Shown: positions 8,651-18,434, counted from the first letter of the stretch. The stretch is DNA of 43,153 nucleotides from Geitlerinema sp. PCC 9228 (GCF_001870905.1 NZ_LNDC01000048.1:1-43153); one strand, 5' to 3'. The notes: generated by a model not told the origin, from the sequence alone. Program-made: numbers and translations.

Positions 8651-9523
8651 TTACGCAGTTTTTCTTTTGGCAAAGACCAGCAAACCGCTAAGAGCTGTTA
8701 ATCCTAAAATTGCAGAAGGCTCGGGAACTTGAGCGCGACTCGGTTCCACAGTTCCTTGAGTTGTCCAAGTATAACGTCCCGTATGGGAGGAAGTATCGTT
8801 ATCTGCCGCATCTACCGCCAATACACCGGTTTCCTCAGCCGAGAAACTGTAGGCATAGGACACCTCACCATCAACGGTTACTTTAGCAATTTCGCTGATT
8901 TGGAGCGTAGGAACTGCTTCTTTAAGTGGCTCTATTGTATCACCAAAGTTCGCATATACATTGCTCATCCAAGGTGTATCCCAAATATTATAGTGACCAA
9001 TTAAGTCCAAACTGATTTCTCCAGTTGCATTATCTTTGGTCATACTGGCAACGTTCGGATCGCCAGAACGATTTTCTAAGGAAGCTGCAACAGTATCAGC
9101 AAAATTCAAAGGAAATGAACCAAATAAAGTATCAATCACAACAGAGGTGTCTAATGCCTTGTATGCTGTCTTAAAGTCACCCAACCACTGCTGTCGTAGA
9201 CCATTATTCCAATCTTGGTCTGTAATGCCTTCAACTGTAACGGATTGGGAGCCTAGCTGGCCAGTAAAGCCAGTTACGTTGTCGCTCAAATATTCGTTGG
9301 CAGAATTTAACTCTACGTTGGTATAGCGATCGCTATCCGTCAAGGCATTAACTGCTGCCTGTTCGTCCCTCCTGTAGACATCATCTTCTGTATAAGTTTG
9401 ATAGTCGCCGCCGAACATTTGAACGTTGCTGAGGCTAGCGGCAGCAGCAGGGGTAGCAGCGATCGCGCCAATTCCTACAATAGCAGAAGCGCCGAGTATG
9501 TATTTTTGAAGGCTTGCAGTCAT
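8651..9523 (-). CDS. PEP-CTERM sorting-domain protein
   Basis: This 290-residue exported protein has a clear signal peptide, with a hydrophobic run ending ATPAAAA near residue 29. It ends with the tripartite PEP-CTERM signal: a VPEPSA motif, a hydrophobic helix (ILGLTALSGLLVF) and a basic tail (AKRK). Such signals direct handling by an exosortase and usually mark surface or extracellular-matrix proteins. The middle of the protein is acidic, rich in Asp, Asn, Thr and Ser, and has no enzyme motif I recognise. AGGAG lies 8 nt before the ATG, supporting the start. It converges on ssrA, with a spacer of about 120 bp. Its function beyond surface location is unknown. Confidence 0.9.
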   Translation of the reverse strand: MTASLQKYILGASAIVGIGAIAATPAAAASLSNVQMFGGDYQTYTEDDVYRRDEQAAVNALTDSDRYTNVELNSANEYLSDNVTGFTGQLGSQSVTVEGITDQDWNNGLRQQWLGDFKTAYKALDTSVVIDTLFGSFPLNFADTVAASLENRSGDPNVASMTKDNATGEISLDLIGHYNIWDTPWMSNVYANFGDTIEPLKEAVPTLQISEIAKVTVDGEVSYAYSFSAEETGVLAVDAADNDTSSHTGRYTWTTQGTVEPSRAQVPEPSAILGLTALSGLLVFAKRKTA

Positions 9524-10461
9524 GATTATTTCTCCTGGCTGGTGATTGCGACGGGTTGTCTGGAACGAAAGACGGACATGAAAACAATAGGAAAACTCAA
9601 CGAGTTCTGGTACATGAAACTGCCAACAGCTACGCAGCAGATTATTGGGATAGAGATGCTTGCCACCACCGATGCTTTCGTTGTTTGTATCTATCTACAT
9701 GGGGAAATATTTTTCTTGAGTTCGTCTATAAAAACCGTTCCCCCAAAACACCCCACGTCTTCCAACTCTCAAGATAGCCTTTAGCAATGTAAAACCTCAA
9801 GGGATTTCATCAGAGTTTACCAAAGATTTAAATTTCTCGGCAGGGTATCGATGTTTTATAAAGTTTTACCAGAAATCAACTAGGAAATTACTTTCCCAGC
9901 CCCTAGGAAAATGCTACAGTACCTACATATAGAGCTTTTTAAAATATCAATATTGACAGCAAGATCGATTTTTTCTTATGAATTTTAAGCAATTGTACGG
10001 AAGTTTTCCAGTGATAATACGTAGATATTAGTAAAACCAAGAAAATAATTAAGTAGAAATACGGTGGCACAATTCGAGTTGGGAACTTGCTAATACCATT
10101 TCTGAAAAATAATAATTTTCGGGAATTATCCAAAATTGTCAAATTTTTCTGGTAGGTATGGGTGTTTTAAGAAACACCGATAATCACGCGTTGCGCCACC
10201 ACAAAAATGTCGCTATTATCTCTTGCAAACTATTAAAGAAATAGGAGGACCAGTGAAGCCACCATCCCCCATCAAAAAAATAGGGGCGAACGATATCCAC
10301 CCCCAAAAACCAATCAATTTCATTTGTCTGGCTATACCAAATCCCTTTTCCGCCAACCCAATCCCAAAACCACGCTCCATGCGATCGAATTTCGGGAAAT
10401 CGTAGCGCGGATTTGGTGGAATTTGCCGAACTAGGAGCTTATGAAAGTCTCTCCCGATTAT
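9524..10461. other. AT-rich spacer without a supported gene
   Basis: This 940-bp stretch separates the divergent-facing upstream side of the PEP-CTERM gene from the 3' end of pepA. From about 9780 to 10210 it is strongly AT-rich, with no frame that looks like a protein. On the minus strand, 10216-10380 is an open frame of 54 codons (ATG at 10378-10380) that reads as a Gly- and Phe-rich hydrophobic peptide. It could be a small membrane protein or a decayed gene end; I do not recognise it. Confidence 0.4.
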
Positions 10462-11937
10462 TCACTTGGACAGAATCCAGTTAACCAACGTGCGGACACC
10501 GTATCCAGTGCCGCCAGCGCCCGTGTACTCTTTTTCCTTATCCGTCCAAGCTGCCCCAGCAATGTCAATATGTGCCCAAGGGGTTTTCTCCACAAACTGC
10601 TTCAAGAACAACGCAGCTGTAATCGCGCCGCCAGCACGGGGTCCGGCATTTTTCATATCGGCAATTGGCGACTTCATGCCTTCAAAATATTTCTCTTCCA
10701 AAGGCATTTGCCAAAGTTTCTCCCCAGCATTGCTAGCCGCTTGCCGCAACTGTTCCGCGAGAGTGTCGTCATTACTCCAAAATCCAGCAATATCTTCTCC
10801 CAAAGCAATGAGGCAAGCACCTGTCAAAGTCGCTAAATCTACAATTGCATCTACTTCTAGCTTTTCGGTGTAGACCAAAGCATCTGCCAGAGTCAAACGA
10901 CCTTCCGCATCGGTATTGTTCACTTCAATGGTTTTGCCGTTGGAAGCCGTAAGGATATCCCCCGGACGCATGGCGCGACCACTAATCATATTTTCCGTCA
11001 CGGCAGAGATAAAATGGACTTCTACATCTGGTTGGAGCTGCGCGATCGCTTTTGCCGTCCCAAACGTGGTAGCCGCGCCTCCCATATCCATTTTCATGGT
11101 TTCAATGCCGCTGCCGGAGGGTTTGAGGTTCAATCCACCCGAATCAAAGGTCAATCCCTTACCAACAATGGCAATTTTGCGGCGGGGCGTTCCTTGGGGT
11201 TGATAAGATAGGTGCACAAACTTGGGTGGTAGGTCCGAAGCTTGTGCCACACCCAAAAACGACCCCATCCCCAGCTTCTCACAATCTTCCTTTTCCAGAA
11301 TTTCCAGAGACAAACCGTACTCGGAAGCCAGTTGTTGGGCTGTTTCCGCCATAGTCACCGGCGTAACTTGATTGGCAGGTGCCGATACCAACTCCCGCGC
11401 CAAAATCACACCAGAAGCAATTTGCTGCCCCCGACGAATCGCGTCTTCCTGTCCGGAAAGTCCCAACAAATCCACCTGTTCCAAGAAACTTTTCTTCTCT
11501 TCCGGGTCGGATTTGAAGCGGGTATCCTTATGCAATCCCAACGCCACGCCTTCCACCATCGCTTGGGTGGTATTGGACGCATCGTTGTTCCAAAGGTTCA
11601 ACCCCAAACCCAAGGTTTTGCAGCGTTCTTTTTGAGCCACCTTAGCAGCGGTTGCCGCAGCCAAACGCCAATTTTCGAGGGGGCTGTCTTCAGCTTTGCC
11701 CAAACCCAGTACAATAATTTTACGAATCTGGCTACCACCACCGACGCGGGTGACAGCACTGCTCCCGGCAGACCCCTTAAATTCGGTTTCCTCAATCAGT
11801 TCTGAGATAACGCCAGAGAGTTTTTCATCTAGCTTGGCTACATCGCCAGTGACATTCACGGCTTCTTCGTGAAACGCGATCGCCAGAGCGTCTCCAGACC
11901 AATTCAAAATCGAGGTATCGGTTGCGCGAAAATCCAT
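10462..11937 (-). CDS. pepA: Leucyl aminopeptidase (M17)
   Basis: This is a 491-residue cytosolic M17 leucyl aminopeptidase, close to the usual family length. It removes N-terminal residues from peptides using two divalent metals. The full catalytic set is visible: Lys260 and Asp265 in [12 protein letters not shown], Lys272, Asp283 in MKMDMGG, and the signature NTDAEGRL with Asp343, Glu345 and Arg347. The N-terminal domain (about 1-170) is the divergent macro-like part. The start is ATG with AAGGAAAGG a few bases upstream. It is divergent from the FAD oxidoreductase gene, with 145 bp between them, so both promoters should lie there. Confidence 0.96.
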   Translation of the reverse strand: MDFRATDTSILNWSGDALAIAFHEEAVNVTGDVAKLDEKLSGVISELIEETEFKGSAGSSAVTRVGGGSQIRKIIVLGLGKAEDSPLENWRLAAATAAKVAQKERCKTLGLGLNLWNNDASNTTQAMVEGVALGLHKDTRFKSDPEEKKSFLEQVDLLGLSGQEDAIRRGQQIASGVILARELVSAPANQVTPVTMAETAQQLASEYGLSLEILEKEDCEKLGMGSFLGVAQASDLPPKFVHLSYQPQGTPRRKIAIVGKGLTFDSGGLNLKPSGSGIETMKMDMGGAATTFGTAKAIAQLQPDVEVHFISAVTENMISGRAMRPGDILTASNGKTIEVNNTDAEGRLTLADALVYTEKLEVDAIVDLATLTGACLIALGEDIAGFWSNDDTLAEQLRQAASNAGEKLWQMPLEEKYFEGMKSPIADMKNAGPRAGGAITAALFLKQFVEKTPWAHIDIAGAAWTDKEKEYTGAGGTGYGVRTLVNWILSK

Positions 11938-12082
11938 ATACAGCCTTTCCTTACTGCGTCTCGTTAATGCACAATGCTATCAGTTAACCAGCATGACGCT
12001 ACCAAGCACAAGCGTGCAAGCGTTTACGCTTTTTTTGGCTTCCTGAAAAATTATCTTAAAAGAGTTCTGCAAGTTTTCCCAT

Positions 12083-14104
12083 ATGAAGCGCGTTTTTCTT
12101 TTACCAGCCGGTTTTTTATTTTTTTGTCTCTCGGGAGTTTCTGCCACGACACAAGCACAAACGACCTCCACACCGACGCCAGATCGAGAAGTCGCTTGCG
12201 ATATTTTGGTAGCTGGTGCTGGCTTGGCTGGCGTGGCAACGGCGTACGAAAGTTTGCACGCTGGCAAAACGGTTTGTTTGACCGATATTACTGATTGGCT
12301 GGGGGGTCAAATTTCTTCCCAAGGCACTGCCGCACTGGACGAACGCCCTACCCAACGCCGTCGTTTGTTTTTTCCCCGGGGATACTTGGAGCTGCGCCAG
12401 CGGATTGAAGATTTTTACGATCGCCTCAATCCGGGAAAATGCTGGGTGAGCGAGTCTTGTTTTCTGCCCCGAGATGCCCACCACATTCTCCAGCAAATGC
12501 TGCGCGATGCCGAACAACGGGGAGAAGGAAGGCTACACTGGTTCCCGAATACGGTGGTGAAAGAACTCCGGAAAAATGAACCGGGAAATTTTTTAACATC
12601 TGCGATCGCGATCCAGCATCAAAGTGCTGCTGATGCGCCGCCTTTGAATACCAAACCTCTATCCGAAACTATTACGGAAGCCTACCGCTATCAAGATTCG
12701 GAAAATTTTACCAAAACCATGATTCGCCTGCATCCCCCAGCGGCGGAAACAGAAAACAACGATGGTCCCAACTGGTATGTGGTGGATGCCACGGAAACAG
12801 GAGAATTGATTGCTCTGGCCGATGTTCCCTACCGTTTGGGGATTGACCCGCGTTCGGCTTGGGAACCCTCGGCATCAACTCGTCACGGCGATCGCTATTG
12901 TACCCAAGGTTTTACCTACACGTTTGCTATGGAGGCCACCCAAGAACCGCCATCCCATACCAAACCGGATTTTTACGATCGCTACCAGCCTTATTACAGC
13001 TACGAGTTGGAACGTTTGGCGGATTTTTCTCTGGTGTTTACCTACCGACGCATTCACAGTGCCAAACCAGACAAACCGCTACCGAGCAATATTCGCGACT
13101 ATCCCATCCATGTTGGGGATATTTCCATGCAAAATTGGACCTGGGGTAACGATTATCGTCCGGGAACTCGCCGCGATAATTTGATTTATACCCGGGAACA
13201 GTTGCAAGCCCAAGGTCAATTAGAACCTGGTGGTTGGATGGGGGGATTGCGTGTGGAAACGTTGGCGGCGGCGGAAGAGCTGGCGCGGGGATTTTTCTAT
13301 TGGTTGGTACGCGGGGAAACGGATTCTCAGTTGGGTGCCGGGGTGAAAGAACCCCATCCCAACTATCGCTACTTGCAGGGGTACGATTCGCCCATGGGAA
13401 CCGCACATGGGTTGTCGAAATATCCCTACATTCGGGAGGCGCGTCGCATTATTGGACGTTCCTATCCGGCTTATCCGGAAGGGTTTACGGTTTGGGAGGT
13501 GGATATTTCCCGGCAAAATTTTCAACAGGATTGGTATCGCTTGAATCTTACGCCGGCGGAGTACGAAGGTCTGTGGACGGAAATTGCGGGGGTGGATACG
13601 CTGCAGGCGATTCGTGCTGACGGACCACAACCGCGTTTGCAGCGATCGCGATCGCGGATTTATCCGGATGCGGTGGGAATTGCTCACTATGCGATTGATT
13701 TTCATCCTTGTATGGGGATGCATCCACCCGAAGCACCGGGCAATTTTGAACGTCCTGGGGAACGATTTGGTGCGGGGGCGGCGTATCCGTTTCAAATTCC
13801 TTTACGGGCGACGATTCCCCAACAGTTCGATAATTTTTTGGTGGCTGGGAAAAGTATTGCGACTAGTCACGTGGCGGCGGCGGCTTACCGGGTGCATTCT
13901 TTTGAATGGTCGGTGGGTGCGGCTGTGGGCAATACGGTGGTGTTTGCTTTGCAACGGGAGATTTTGCCGGTGGAATTGGTGGACGATTTGCCGCGGCGGG
14001 AACCGATGTTGGAGGCTTTGCAGGGGCGTTTGCGAACACGGGGCAATCCCATTGCGTTCCCGGATACGTCGATTTTCAATCAAGATTGGCAAGATTGGCG
14101 TTAG
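12083..14104 (+). CDS. Exported FAD-dependent oxidoreductase
   Basis: This 673-residue protein has an N-terminal signal peptide (basic MKR, hydrophobic core, likely cleavage after about residue 25 at ATTQAQ). The dinucleotide-binding fold follows: CDILVAGAGLAGVATAYES with GxGxxG at 45-50. Next comes TDITDWLGGQISSQG, typical of the FAD-dependent oxidoreductase family PF12831. The C-terminal part carries the second FAD-contact segment (NFLVAGKSIATSHVAAAAYRVH), which is well conserved in the family. The substrate is unknown. The many Trp and Tyr residues between about 200 and 500 suggest a large substrate domain. Location is probably periplasm or thylakoid lumen. clpS follows on the same strand 122 bp downstream, but has its own strong ribosome-binding site. 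Confidence 0.85.
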   Translation: MKRVFLLPAGFLFFCLSGVSATTQAQTTSTPTPDREVACDILVAGAGLAGVATAYESLHAGKTVCLTDITDWLGGQISSQGTAALDERPTQRRRLFFPRGYLELRQRIEDFYDRLNPGKCWVSESCFLPRDAHHILQQMLRDAEQRGEGRLHWFPNTVVKELRKNEPGNFLTSAIAIQHQSAADAPPLNTKPLSETITEAYRYQDSENFTKTMIRLHPPAAETENNDGPNWYVVDATETGELIALADVPYRLGIDPRSAWEPSASTRHGDRYCTQGFTYTFAMEATQEPPSHTKPDFYDRYQPYYSYELERLADFSLVFTYRRIHSAKPDKPLPSNIRDYPIHVGDISMQNWTWGNDYRPGTRRDNLIYTREQLQAQGQLEPGGWMGGLRVETLAAAEELARGFFYWLVRGETDSQLGAGVKEPHPNYRYLQGYDSPMGTAHGLSKYPYIREARRIIGRSYPAYPEGFTVWEVDISRQNFQQDWYRLNLTPAEYEGLWTEIAGVDTLQAIRADGPQPRLQRSRSRIYPDAVGIAHYAIDFHPCMGMHPPEAPGNFERPGERFGAGAAYPFQIPLRATIPQQFDNFLVAGKSIATSHVAAAAYRVHSFEWSVGAAVGNTVVFALQREILPVELVDDLPRREPMLEALQGRLRTRGNPIAFPDTSIFNQDWQDWR

Positions 14105-14226
14105 TTCGGCAATTTCGACTTGTGATTGGTTGCTGCTTGGCTGACGCGATCGCTCGGGGCAGGTAAACTGTCACTAATGTCAATAATGTTTTTATCAAGA
14201 TTTTCTATAGGAGGAGATTACCAACT

Positions 14227-14529
14227 ATGGTTGGCATGACGACGGCACCAACGGTAGCTCCAGAAAAAACCGGTCAAACCAAGACCAAATACTATCCCGA
14301 TTATAAGGTGATTGTACTCAACGATGATTTCAATACGTTTCAGCATGTGGCGGAATGTTTGATGAAGTATATTCCCGATATGAGTAGCGATCGCGCTTGG
14401 GAACTGACCAACCAAGTTCACTATGAAGGTCAAGCCACGGTTTGGGTTGGTCCCCTGGAACAGGCGGAACTCTACCACATGCAGCTGCGGCGTGCTGGTC
14501 TCACCATGGCACCTTTGGAACCGGCATAA
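14227..14529 (+). CDS. clpS: ATP-dependent Clp protease adaptor ClpS
   Basis: This 100-residue ClpS adaptor brings N-degron substrates to the N-domain of the ClpC/ClpA unfoldase. The core is textbook: YKVIVLNDDFNTFQHV (about 33-48), whose Asn-Asp-Asp is part of the N-end-rule pocket, and the terminal strand with EQAELYHMQLRRAGLTMAPLE. The N-terminal 25 residues are a flexible Thr/Pro-rich tail that in ClpS enters the unfoldase pore. AGGAGGAG 10-17 bp before the ATG is a strong ribosome-binding site. Cyanobacteria often have two ClpS paralogues; this looks like the conserved ClpS1 type. Confidence 0.95.
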   Translation: MVGMTTAPTVAPEKTGQTKTKYYPDYKVIVLNDDFNTFQHVAECLMKYIPDMSSDRAWELTNQVHYEGQATVWVGPLEQAELYHMQLRRAGLTMAPLEPA

Positions 14530-14613
14530 CCTTTCCTGTCGGCATGGTATGGCGTTTTTTTTGAAAGGAGATCTAGTTCAATAGACTCGGGTGGGGGAGG
14601 GAGGGATTTGGCG

Positions 14614-14655
14614 ATCCCCGAACTTGAGAAAGTTCTCTGGACGGGGATTTTTTTT
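14614..14655 (+). terminator. Intrinsic terminator upstream of the cpc operon
   Basis: ATCCCCG (14614-14620) pairs with CGGGGAT (14642-14648), with an inner GAACTT/AAGTTC helix, followed by a run of eight T. It should end clpS transcription and insulate the cpc promoter. Confidence 0.75.
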
Positions 14656-15284
14656 AAGCAATTCTACTTAACAAATGGGGAAGGGAAAATGGTTTTCCAC
14701 CGGAAAAAATCGGTGTAAACAAATTGTAACTTAACACTAGTTAACAAGATCGAAACCATCTGGTTAACCAAGATCTTCGGGAAAAGAAGCTTTCAAATCG
14801 TGATTCTATCGGCAATAGCATCTAGCAAGGACCTAGGAAGCGTTCCCGCTCGATCGGTGCAGGGAGAAAAGATCGAGTGCCCCTAATGTAAAGAAATGTT
14901 GCGAGCAAGACCCTGAAAGCCGCTACAAATAAAGGTTTCGCATTGTAAGGGCAACGATAGGTTATTTAATAAACTGTAATAAAAAAAACCGCTTCAGCAT
15001 TGTATAAAAAATACCTGGTAGGGTAAAACAAAGAAAGCAAAAGCCTACTACCACCAACGATCGACAAAAGCTGGTAGGAGAGTTCGCCCAAGAACTTCCT
15101 CTCTCAGAATTCTTAAAGGTAGCTAGTCGGATTTGATATTCCTTCACGGTGCCTTTAAGGAAATTCCCTAAGCAGTGCTGGGATTGTTGGTAGATGGGGC
15201 TTTTGCCTGTGACTACCAAACCGCCCATCAAAACCAGTTTGATATCGAAGCTGTACCCCAGAAAAGAAGAAGGAGATTTATTCC
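14656..15284 (+). promoter_or_regulatory. cpcB promoter and structured leader
   Basis: This 630-bp region before cpcB has no convincing gene. It must hold the phycocyanin promoter; I could not place it with confidence. One possible -10 element is TATAAA near 15003. The last 200 bp are rich in inverted repeats. These include AGGAGAGTTC facing GAACTTCCTCTC (about 15076-15105), TTAAAGG (15113-15119) with CCTTTAA (15152-15158), and TTGGTAG (15187-15193) with CTACCAA (15213-15219). The last overlaps a competing pair GATGGG/CCCATC. AAGGAG about 10 bp before the ATG is the ribosome-binding site. Confidence 0.55.
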
Positions 15285-15803
15285 ATGCTAGACGCATTTA
15301 CTAGGGTTGTTTCTCAAGCGGATGCTCGCGGTGAATTCCTCAGCGACTCCACCATGGACGCTCTCACCAACATGGTGAAAGAAAGCAACAAACGTTTGGA
15401 TGCTGTTAACCGCATGACCTCCAACAGCTCCACCATTGTTGCCAACGCCGCTCGCGCCTTGTTTGCCGAGCAACCCCAACTGATCCAACCCGGCGGCAAT
15501 GCTTACACCAACCGCCGCATGGCTGCTTGCTTGCGCGACATGGAAATCATCTTGCGCTACGTCACCTATGCCACCCTAGCTGGTGATGCTAGCGTTCTCG
15601 ACGATCGTTGCTTGAACGGCTTGCGCGAAACCTACCAAGCTTTGGGCGTACCCGGAGCTTCCGTGGCCGTAGGCGTGCAAAAAATGAAAGATGCCGCCGT
15701 GGAAATGATCAACGATCCTGCCGGCATCACTCCTGGGGATTGCAGTGCCCTGGTTTCTGAAGTAGCCGGTTACTTCGATCGCGCTGCCGCTGCTGTAGGC
15801 TAA
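15285..15803 (+). CDS. cpcB: C-phycocyanin beta subunit
   Basis: This 172-residue phycobiliprotein is exactly the length of C-phycocyanin beta. The first chromophore site is the RRMAACLRD cysteine (position 82 in the standard numbering) and the second is the Cys in GDCSALVSE (position 153). The GGNAY asparagine methylated in beta subunits is present. The overall pattern is phycocyanin, not phycoerythrocyanin or phycoerythrin, because there is no insertion before the C-terminal cysteine. It binds two phycocyanobilins and forms hexameric rod discs with CpcA. It is first in the operon and has a strong AAGGAG ribosome-binding site. A small hairpin, TTGGCG/CGCCAA at 15823-15841, lies in the spacer after it. 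Confidence 0.98.
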   Translation: MLDAFTRVVSQADARGEFLSDSTMDALTNMVKESNKRLDAVNRMTSNSSTIVANAARALFAEQPQLIQPGGNAYTNRRMAACLRDMEIILRYVTYATLAGDASVLDDRCLNGLRETYQALGVPGASVAVGVQKMKDAAVEMINDPAGITPGDCSALVSEVAGYFDRAAAAVG

Positions 15804-15918
15804 TCGCGAACCTTTTCTACCCTTGGCGTTTGTTGCGCCAAATCCAATTCGCTTGAATTGCTCGTTTTAAACAAAACCACTAGAAAACCACAGGACAAAT
15901 TAGGGAGAAAGATTCACA

Positions 15919-16407
15919 ATGAAAACCCCAATTACCGAAGCGATCGCAGCCGCAGATACCCAAGGACGTTTCCTGAGCAACAGCGAACTGCAAGCTGCCA
16001 ACGGACGTTTTGACCGGGCCATGGCCAGCTTGGAAGCTGCCCGCACCTTGACGCAAAACTCCCAACGCTTAATCGATGGGGCTGCCCAAGCCGTTTACAA
16101 CAAGTTCCCTTACACTACCCAAATGCAAGGGCCCCAGTATGCTTCCACCCCGGAAGGCAAAGCCAAGTGCTCCCGCGACATCGGCTACTACCTGCGTATG
16201 GTCACCTACTGCTTGGTAGCCGGCGGCACCGGTCCCATGGACGAATACTTGATTGCCGGCTTGGCAGAAATCAATGCCACTTTTGAACTTTCCCCCAGCT
16301 GGTACATCGAAGCTCTCAAGTACATCAAAGCCAACCACGGCTTGAGCGGCCAGGCAGCCAACGAAGCCAACACCTACATCGACTACGCCATTAACGCTCT
16401 CAGCTAA
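15919..16407 (+). CDS. cpcA: C-phycocyanin alpha subunit
   Basis: This 162-residue protein is the exact length of C-phycocyanin alpha. The chromophore cysteine (position 84) is in [18 protein letters not shown]. The [15 protein letters not shown] helix turn and the C-terminal [12 protein letters not shown] helix are typical. It pairs with CpcB to form the (alpha-beta) monomer and carries one phycocyanobilin attached by CpcE/CpcF, encoded downstream. AGGGAG lies about 13 bp before the ATG. It is separated from cpcB by 115 bp and followed by a strong stem-loop. Confidence 0.98.
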   Translation: MKTPITEAIAAADTQGRFLSNSELQAANGRFDRAMASLEAARTLTQNSQRLIDGAAQAVYNKFPYTTQMQGPQYASTPEGKAKCSRDIGYYLRMVTYCLVAGGTGPMDEYLIAGLAEINATFELSPSWYIEALKYIKANHGLSGQAANEANTYIDYAINALS

Positions 16408-16847
16408 GAAAGCAGATAGTGCTTGCCCGGTGAGGTATGCGGGTGCTGGTTTGAAGCTGGCATCGGTACACCTGACCGGGCAATTTTGTAGGATTCGGTG
16501 GAAATTCGTGGCAACAAGGACGAACCAAATCACTGGAGATGAACTGACACTCTGGTTGATGATGGTTCGGTTGCTCCAGCCTCTGTTCGTCAACTACGTT
16601 ATCGGTAAGTGCCAAAGTTCCTACCTTGGGGTGCGTCGCCAGCCCCAAGCCCGTCAATTGCAGCATTAGATAGGTCCAAGTGGTTGACAAAAGCCAGTGT
16701 GCTGGAAATGTGCCGATCGCTCACTTTAGCGAGGCGAACGTTCCCCGCGTTTTGCGGAGTTTGAGGGCAATTATCCCCCTCTCCCCAATCCAAATGAAGT
16801 CGAACATTGTCAAGTAATATAACCCATTTAGGAGGTAGTAGTTTACT
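16408..16847. other. cpcA-cpcC spacer
   Basis: This 440-bp spacer starts with the 16423-16487 stem-loop. After that I see no gene. The end has AGGAGGT about 10 bp before the cpcC GTG, which supports that start. A linker-specific promoter may lie here but was not located. Confidence 0.5.
16423..16487 (+). terminator. Partial terminator/attenuator after cpcA
   Basis: TTGCCCGGTGAGGT (16423-16436) pairs with ACCTGACCGGGCAA (16470-16483) with one mismatch, followed by a short TTTTG. The loop can fold further through GCTGG-type repeats. Such stem-loops after cpcA are known to limit read-through so that linkers are made in smaller amounts than the subunits; that role here is inferred. Confidence 0.65.
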
Positions 16848-17708
16848 GTGGCTATTACTGCAGCAGCACCTCGGTTGGGCACTTCTGCCTTTGACGAAGG
16901 TTTCCAGGTAGAACTACGTAATTTAGATGACGTAGAAGCGGTGATTCGCGCCGTTTACCGCCAAGTTCTGGGCAACGACTACGTCATGGAGTCCCAACGA
17001 CTCACCAGCGCCGAATCTTTGCTACGCAACGGCACCATCTCCGTACGCGAGTTTGTGCGCAGCGTGGCGAAATCGGAGCTGTACAAGGAGAAATTCCTGT
17101 ACGGCAACTTCCAAACCCGGGTCATCGAACTCAACTACAAACACTTGTTGGGTCGTGCCCCGTACGACGAGTCGGAAGTCATCGAACATCTCGACCTCTA
17201 TCAAAACCAAGGATTCGATGCCGAAATTGATTCTTACATCGATTCCAGCGAATATATAGAAAACTTCGGTGACAACATCGTTCCTTACTACCGCGGTTTC
17301 AACACCCAAACCAGTCAAAAAACGGTTGGGTTTACCCGCATGTTCCGCCTGTATCGCGGCTATGCCAACAGCGACAATTCCCAGCTAGAAGGCAAACGGA
17401 CGCGGTTGGCGCGGGATTTGGCGTTAAACCGTCCCGCTCCTGTGGTGGCACCTTCCGGCAACCTCACTGGCTGGAGCTATCGCCCCAACGCGCAAGACCT
17501 GCCGACCCAAGCTTTGGGCGGTTCGGTGGGCATGTCTACCGATAGCCGCATGTACCGCGTGGAAATTGTAGACACCCGCTCTGGTGGTGGCAAGTTGGCT
17601 ACCCGTCGCAGCAGCCGAGTTTTGTACGTTCCTTACGAACAGCTATCCAACAAAATGCAGCAAGTTCTGCGCCAAGGCGGAAAGATTGCCAGCGTCACCA
17701 GAGCTTAA
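16848..17708 (+). CDS. cpcC: Phycobilisome 30-35 kDa rod linker (PC-associated)
   Basis: This 286-residue rod linker has the phycobilisome linker domain at about residues 15-180, with [13 protein letters not shown] near 40, [18 protein letters not shown] near 75 and [16 protein letters not shown] near 105. A C-terminal CpcD-like domain spans about 228-286, with [13 protein letters not shown] and [14 protein letters not shown]. It joins phycocyanin hexamers into rods and tunes energy transfer. The start is GTG with AGGAGGT upstream; GTG GCT ATT matches the usual MAITAAAxRLG N-terminus. Only one such linker is present in this operon. A foldable repeat lies between it and cpcD. Confidence 0.95.
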   Translation: MAITAAAPRLGTSAFDEGFQVELRNLDDVEAVIRAVYRQVLGNDYVMESQRLTSAESLLRNGTISVREFVRSVAKSELYKEKFLYGNFQTRVIELNYKHLLGRAPYDESEVIEHLDLYQNQGFDAEIDSYIDSSEYIENFGDNIVPYYRGFNTQTSQKTVGFTRMFRLYRGYANSDNSQLEGKRTRLARDLALNRPAPVVAPSGNLTGWSYRPNAQDLPTQALGGSVGMSTDSRMYRVEIVDTRSGGGKLATRRSSRVLYVPYEQLSNKMQQVLRQGGKIASVTRA

Positions 17709-17788
17709 TCTCAAAAAAACAAAAAACAAAACAGTAATTTGGGCAGCCGAGGCCGGAGGCACGCTACCGGTGGGACTGGTTTCCTAGT

Positions 17789-17870
17789 AAAATGAAAGAT
17801 AGGAGATAGGGGTTGAAGTGACGGAGTCACCCTTCGTCTCTTGTAGCCTTTATCTTTTATCTTTGATTTT
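17789..17870. repeat. 82-nt imperfect palindrome between cpcC and cpcD
   Basis: The outer arms AAAATGAAAGATAGGAGATA and TATCTTTTATCTTTGATTTT pair along about 20 bp with a few mismatches or G-U pairs. The inner part holds GAAGTGACGGAGTCACCCTTC, a second hairpin. The arms suggest a small MITE-like or REP-like element inside the operon spacer (17709-18014). Nothing else is recognised in that spacer. Confidence 0.6.
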
Positions 17871-18014
17871 GCCAGTGGATGGCCCATATTCCAGCGTAGT
17901 TGCTGCCTACAAGATTCGTTCTGAGGCGCTCGGCATCGCGCCTTTAGCGCCTGTCACGACAACAGGGCAGCTTTTTGAAAACATTCCTTAACCAGCATCG
18001 GAGATTGACAAAAT

Positions 18015-18257
18015 ATGCTTGGTGCAGCATCAGTTGGCAGAATGGGAATGTCTCCCTCGGAAAACCGCATGTTCCGCTACGAGGTGGTAGGGTTACGTCA
18101 AAACGAAGACAACGACCAAAACACCTATCCCATTCGCCGTAGCGGCAGCGTGTTTATCAACGTTCCCTACAACCGCATGAACGAAGAAATGCGTCGCATT
18201 ACTCGTATGGGGGGAAAAATTGTCAACATTGAACCGATAAATCCAGAATCGGAGTAA
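18015..18257 (+). CDS. cpcD: Phycobilisome rod-capping linker CpcD
   Basis: This 80-residue small linker caps the distal end of phycocyanin rods and limits their length. It is the typical single CpcD domain: MFRYEVVGLRQN near residue 19, GSVFINVPYNRMNEEMRRITRMGGKI near 43-69. It resembles the C-terminal domain of the CpcC protein just upstream. GGAG lies about 14 bp before the ATG. The 306-bp spacer from cpcC is unusually long and contains a palindrome. Confidence 0.96.
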   Translation: MLGAASVGRMGMSPSENRMFRYEVVGLRQNEDNDQNTYPIRRSGSVFINVPYNRMNEEMRRITRMGGKIVNIEPINPESE

Positions 18258-18302
18258 TGCTCTGACAAGCATCTATTTGTTCTCCCAGAATTCTCTTGGC
18301 AG

Positions 18303-18365
18303 GTGGCTAATGGCTAATGGTTGGCAGCTCTTTTTTCGATCTGCAAGCTACTAGCTGTTAGCCAC
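18303..18365. repeat. Inverted repeat between cpcD and cpcE
   Basis: GTGGCTAATGGC (18303-18314) can pair with GCTGTTAGCCAC (18354-18365), with two mismatches. The left arm is part of a short tandem repeat of the TAATGGC type. It could lower read-through into cpcE. Confidence 0.45.
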
Positions 18366-18434
18366 TTGTTGTCACTGGGGATGGGGACTTTTTCCCATTT
18401 CCCCATGGTTGTAAATTGCTGTAGGTCGAAATTC

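Noticed and set aside
14962-15297. Minus-strand open frame of 111 codons in front of cpcB
   Set aside because: It covers the cpcB leader and start, has no family resemblance, and reads across the hairpins and the cpcB ribosome-binding site.
16069-16593. 174-codon frame antisense to cpcA
   Set aside because: It is the complement of a highly conserved phycocyanin gene, and its open length follows from the codon bias of cpcA.
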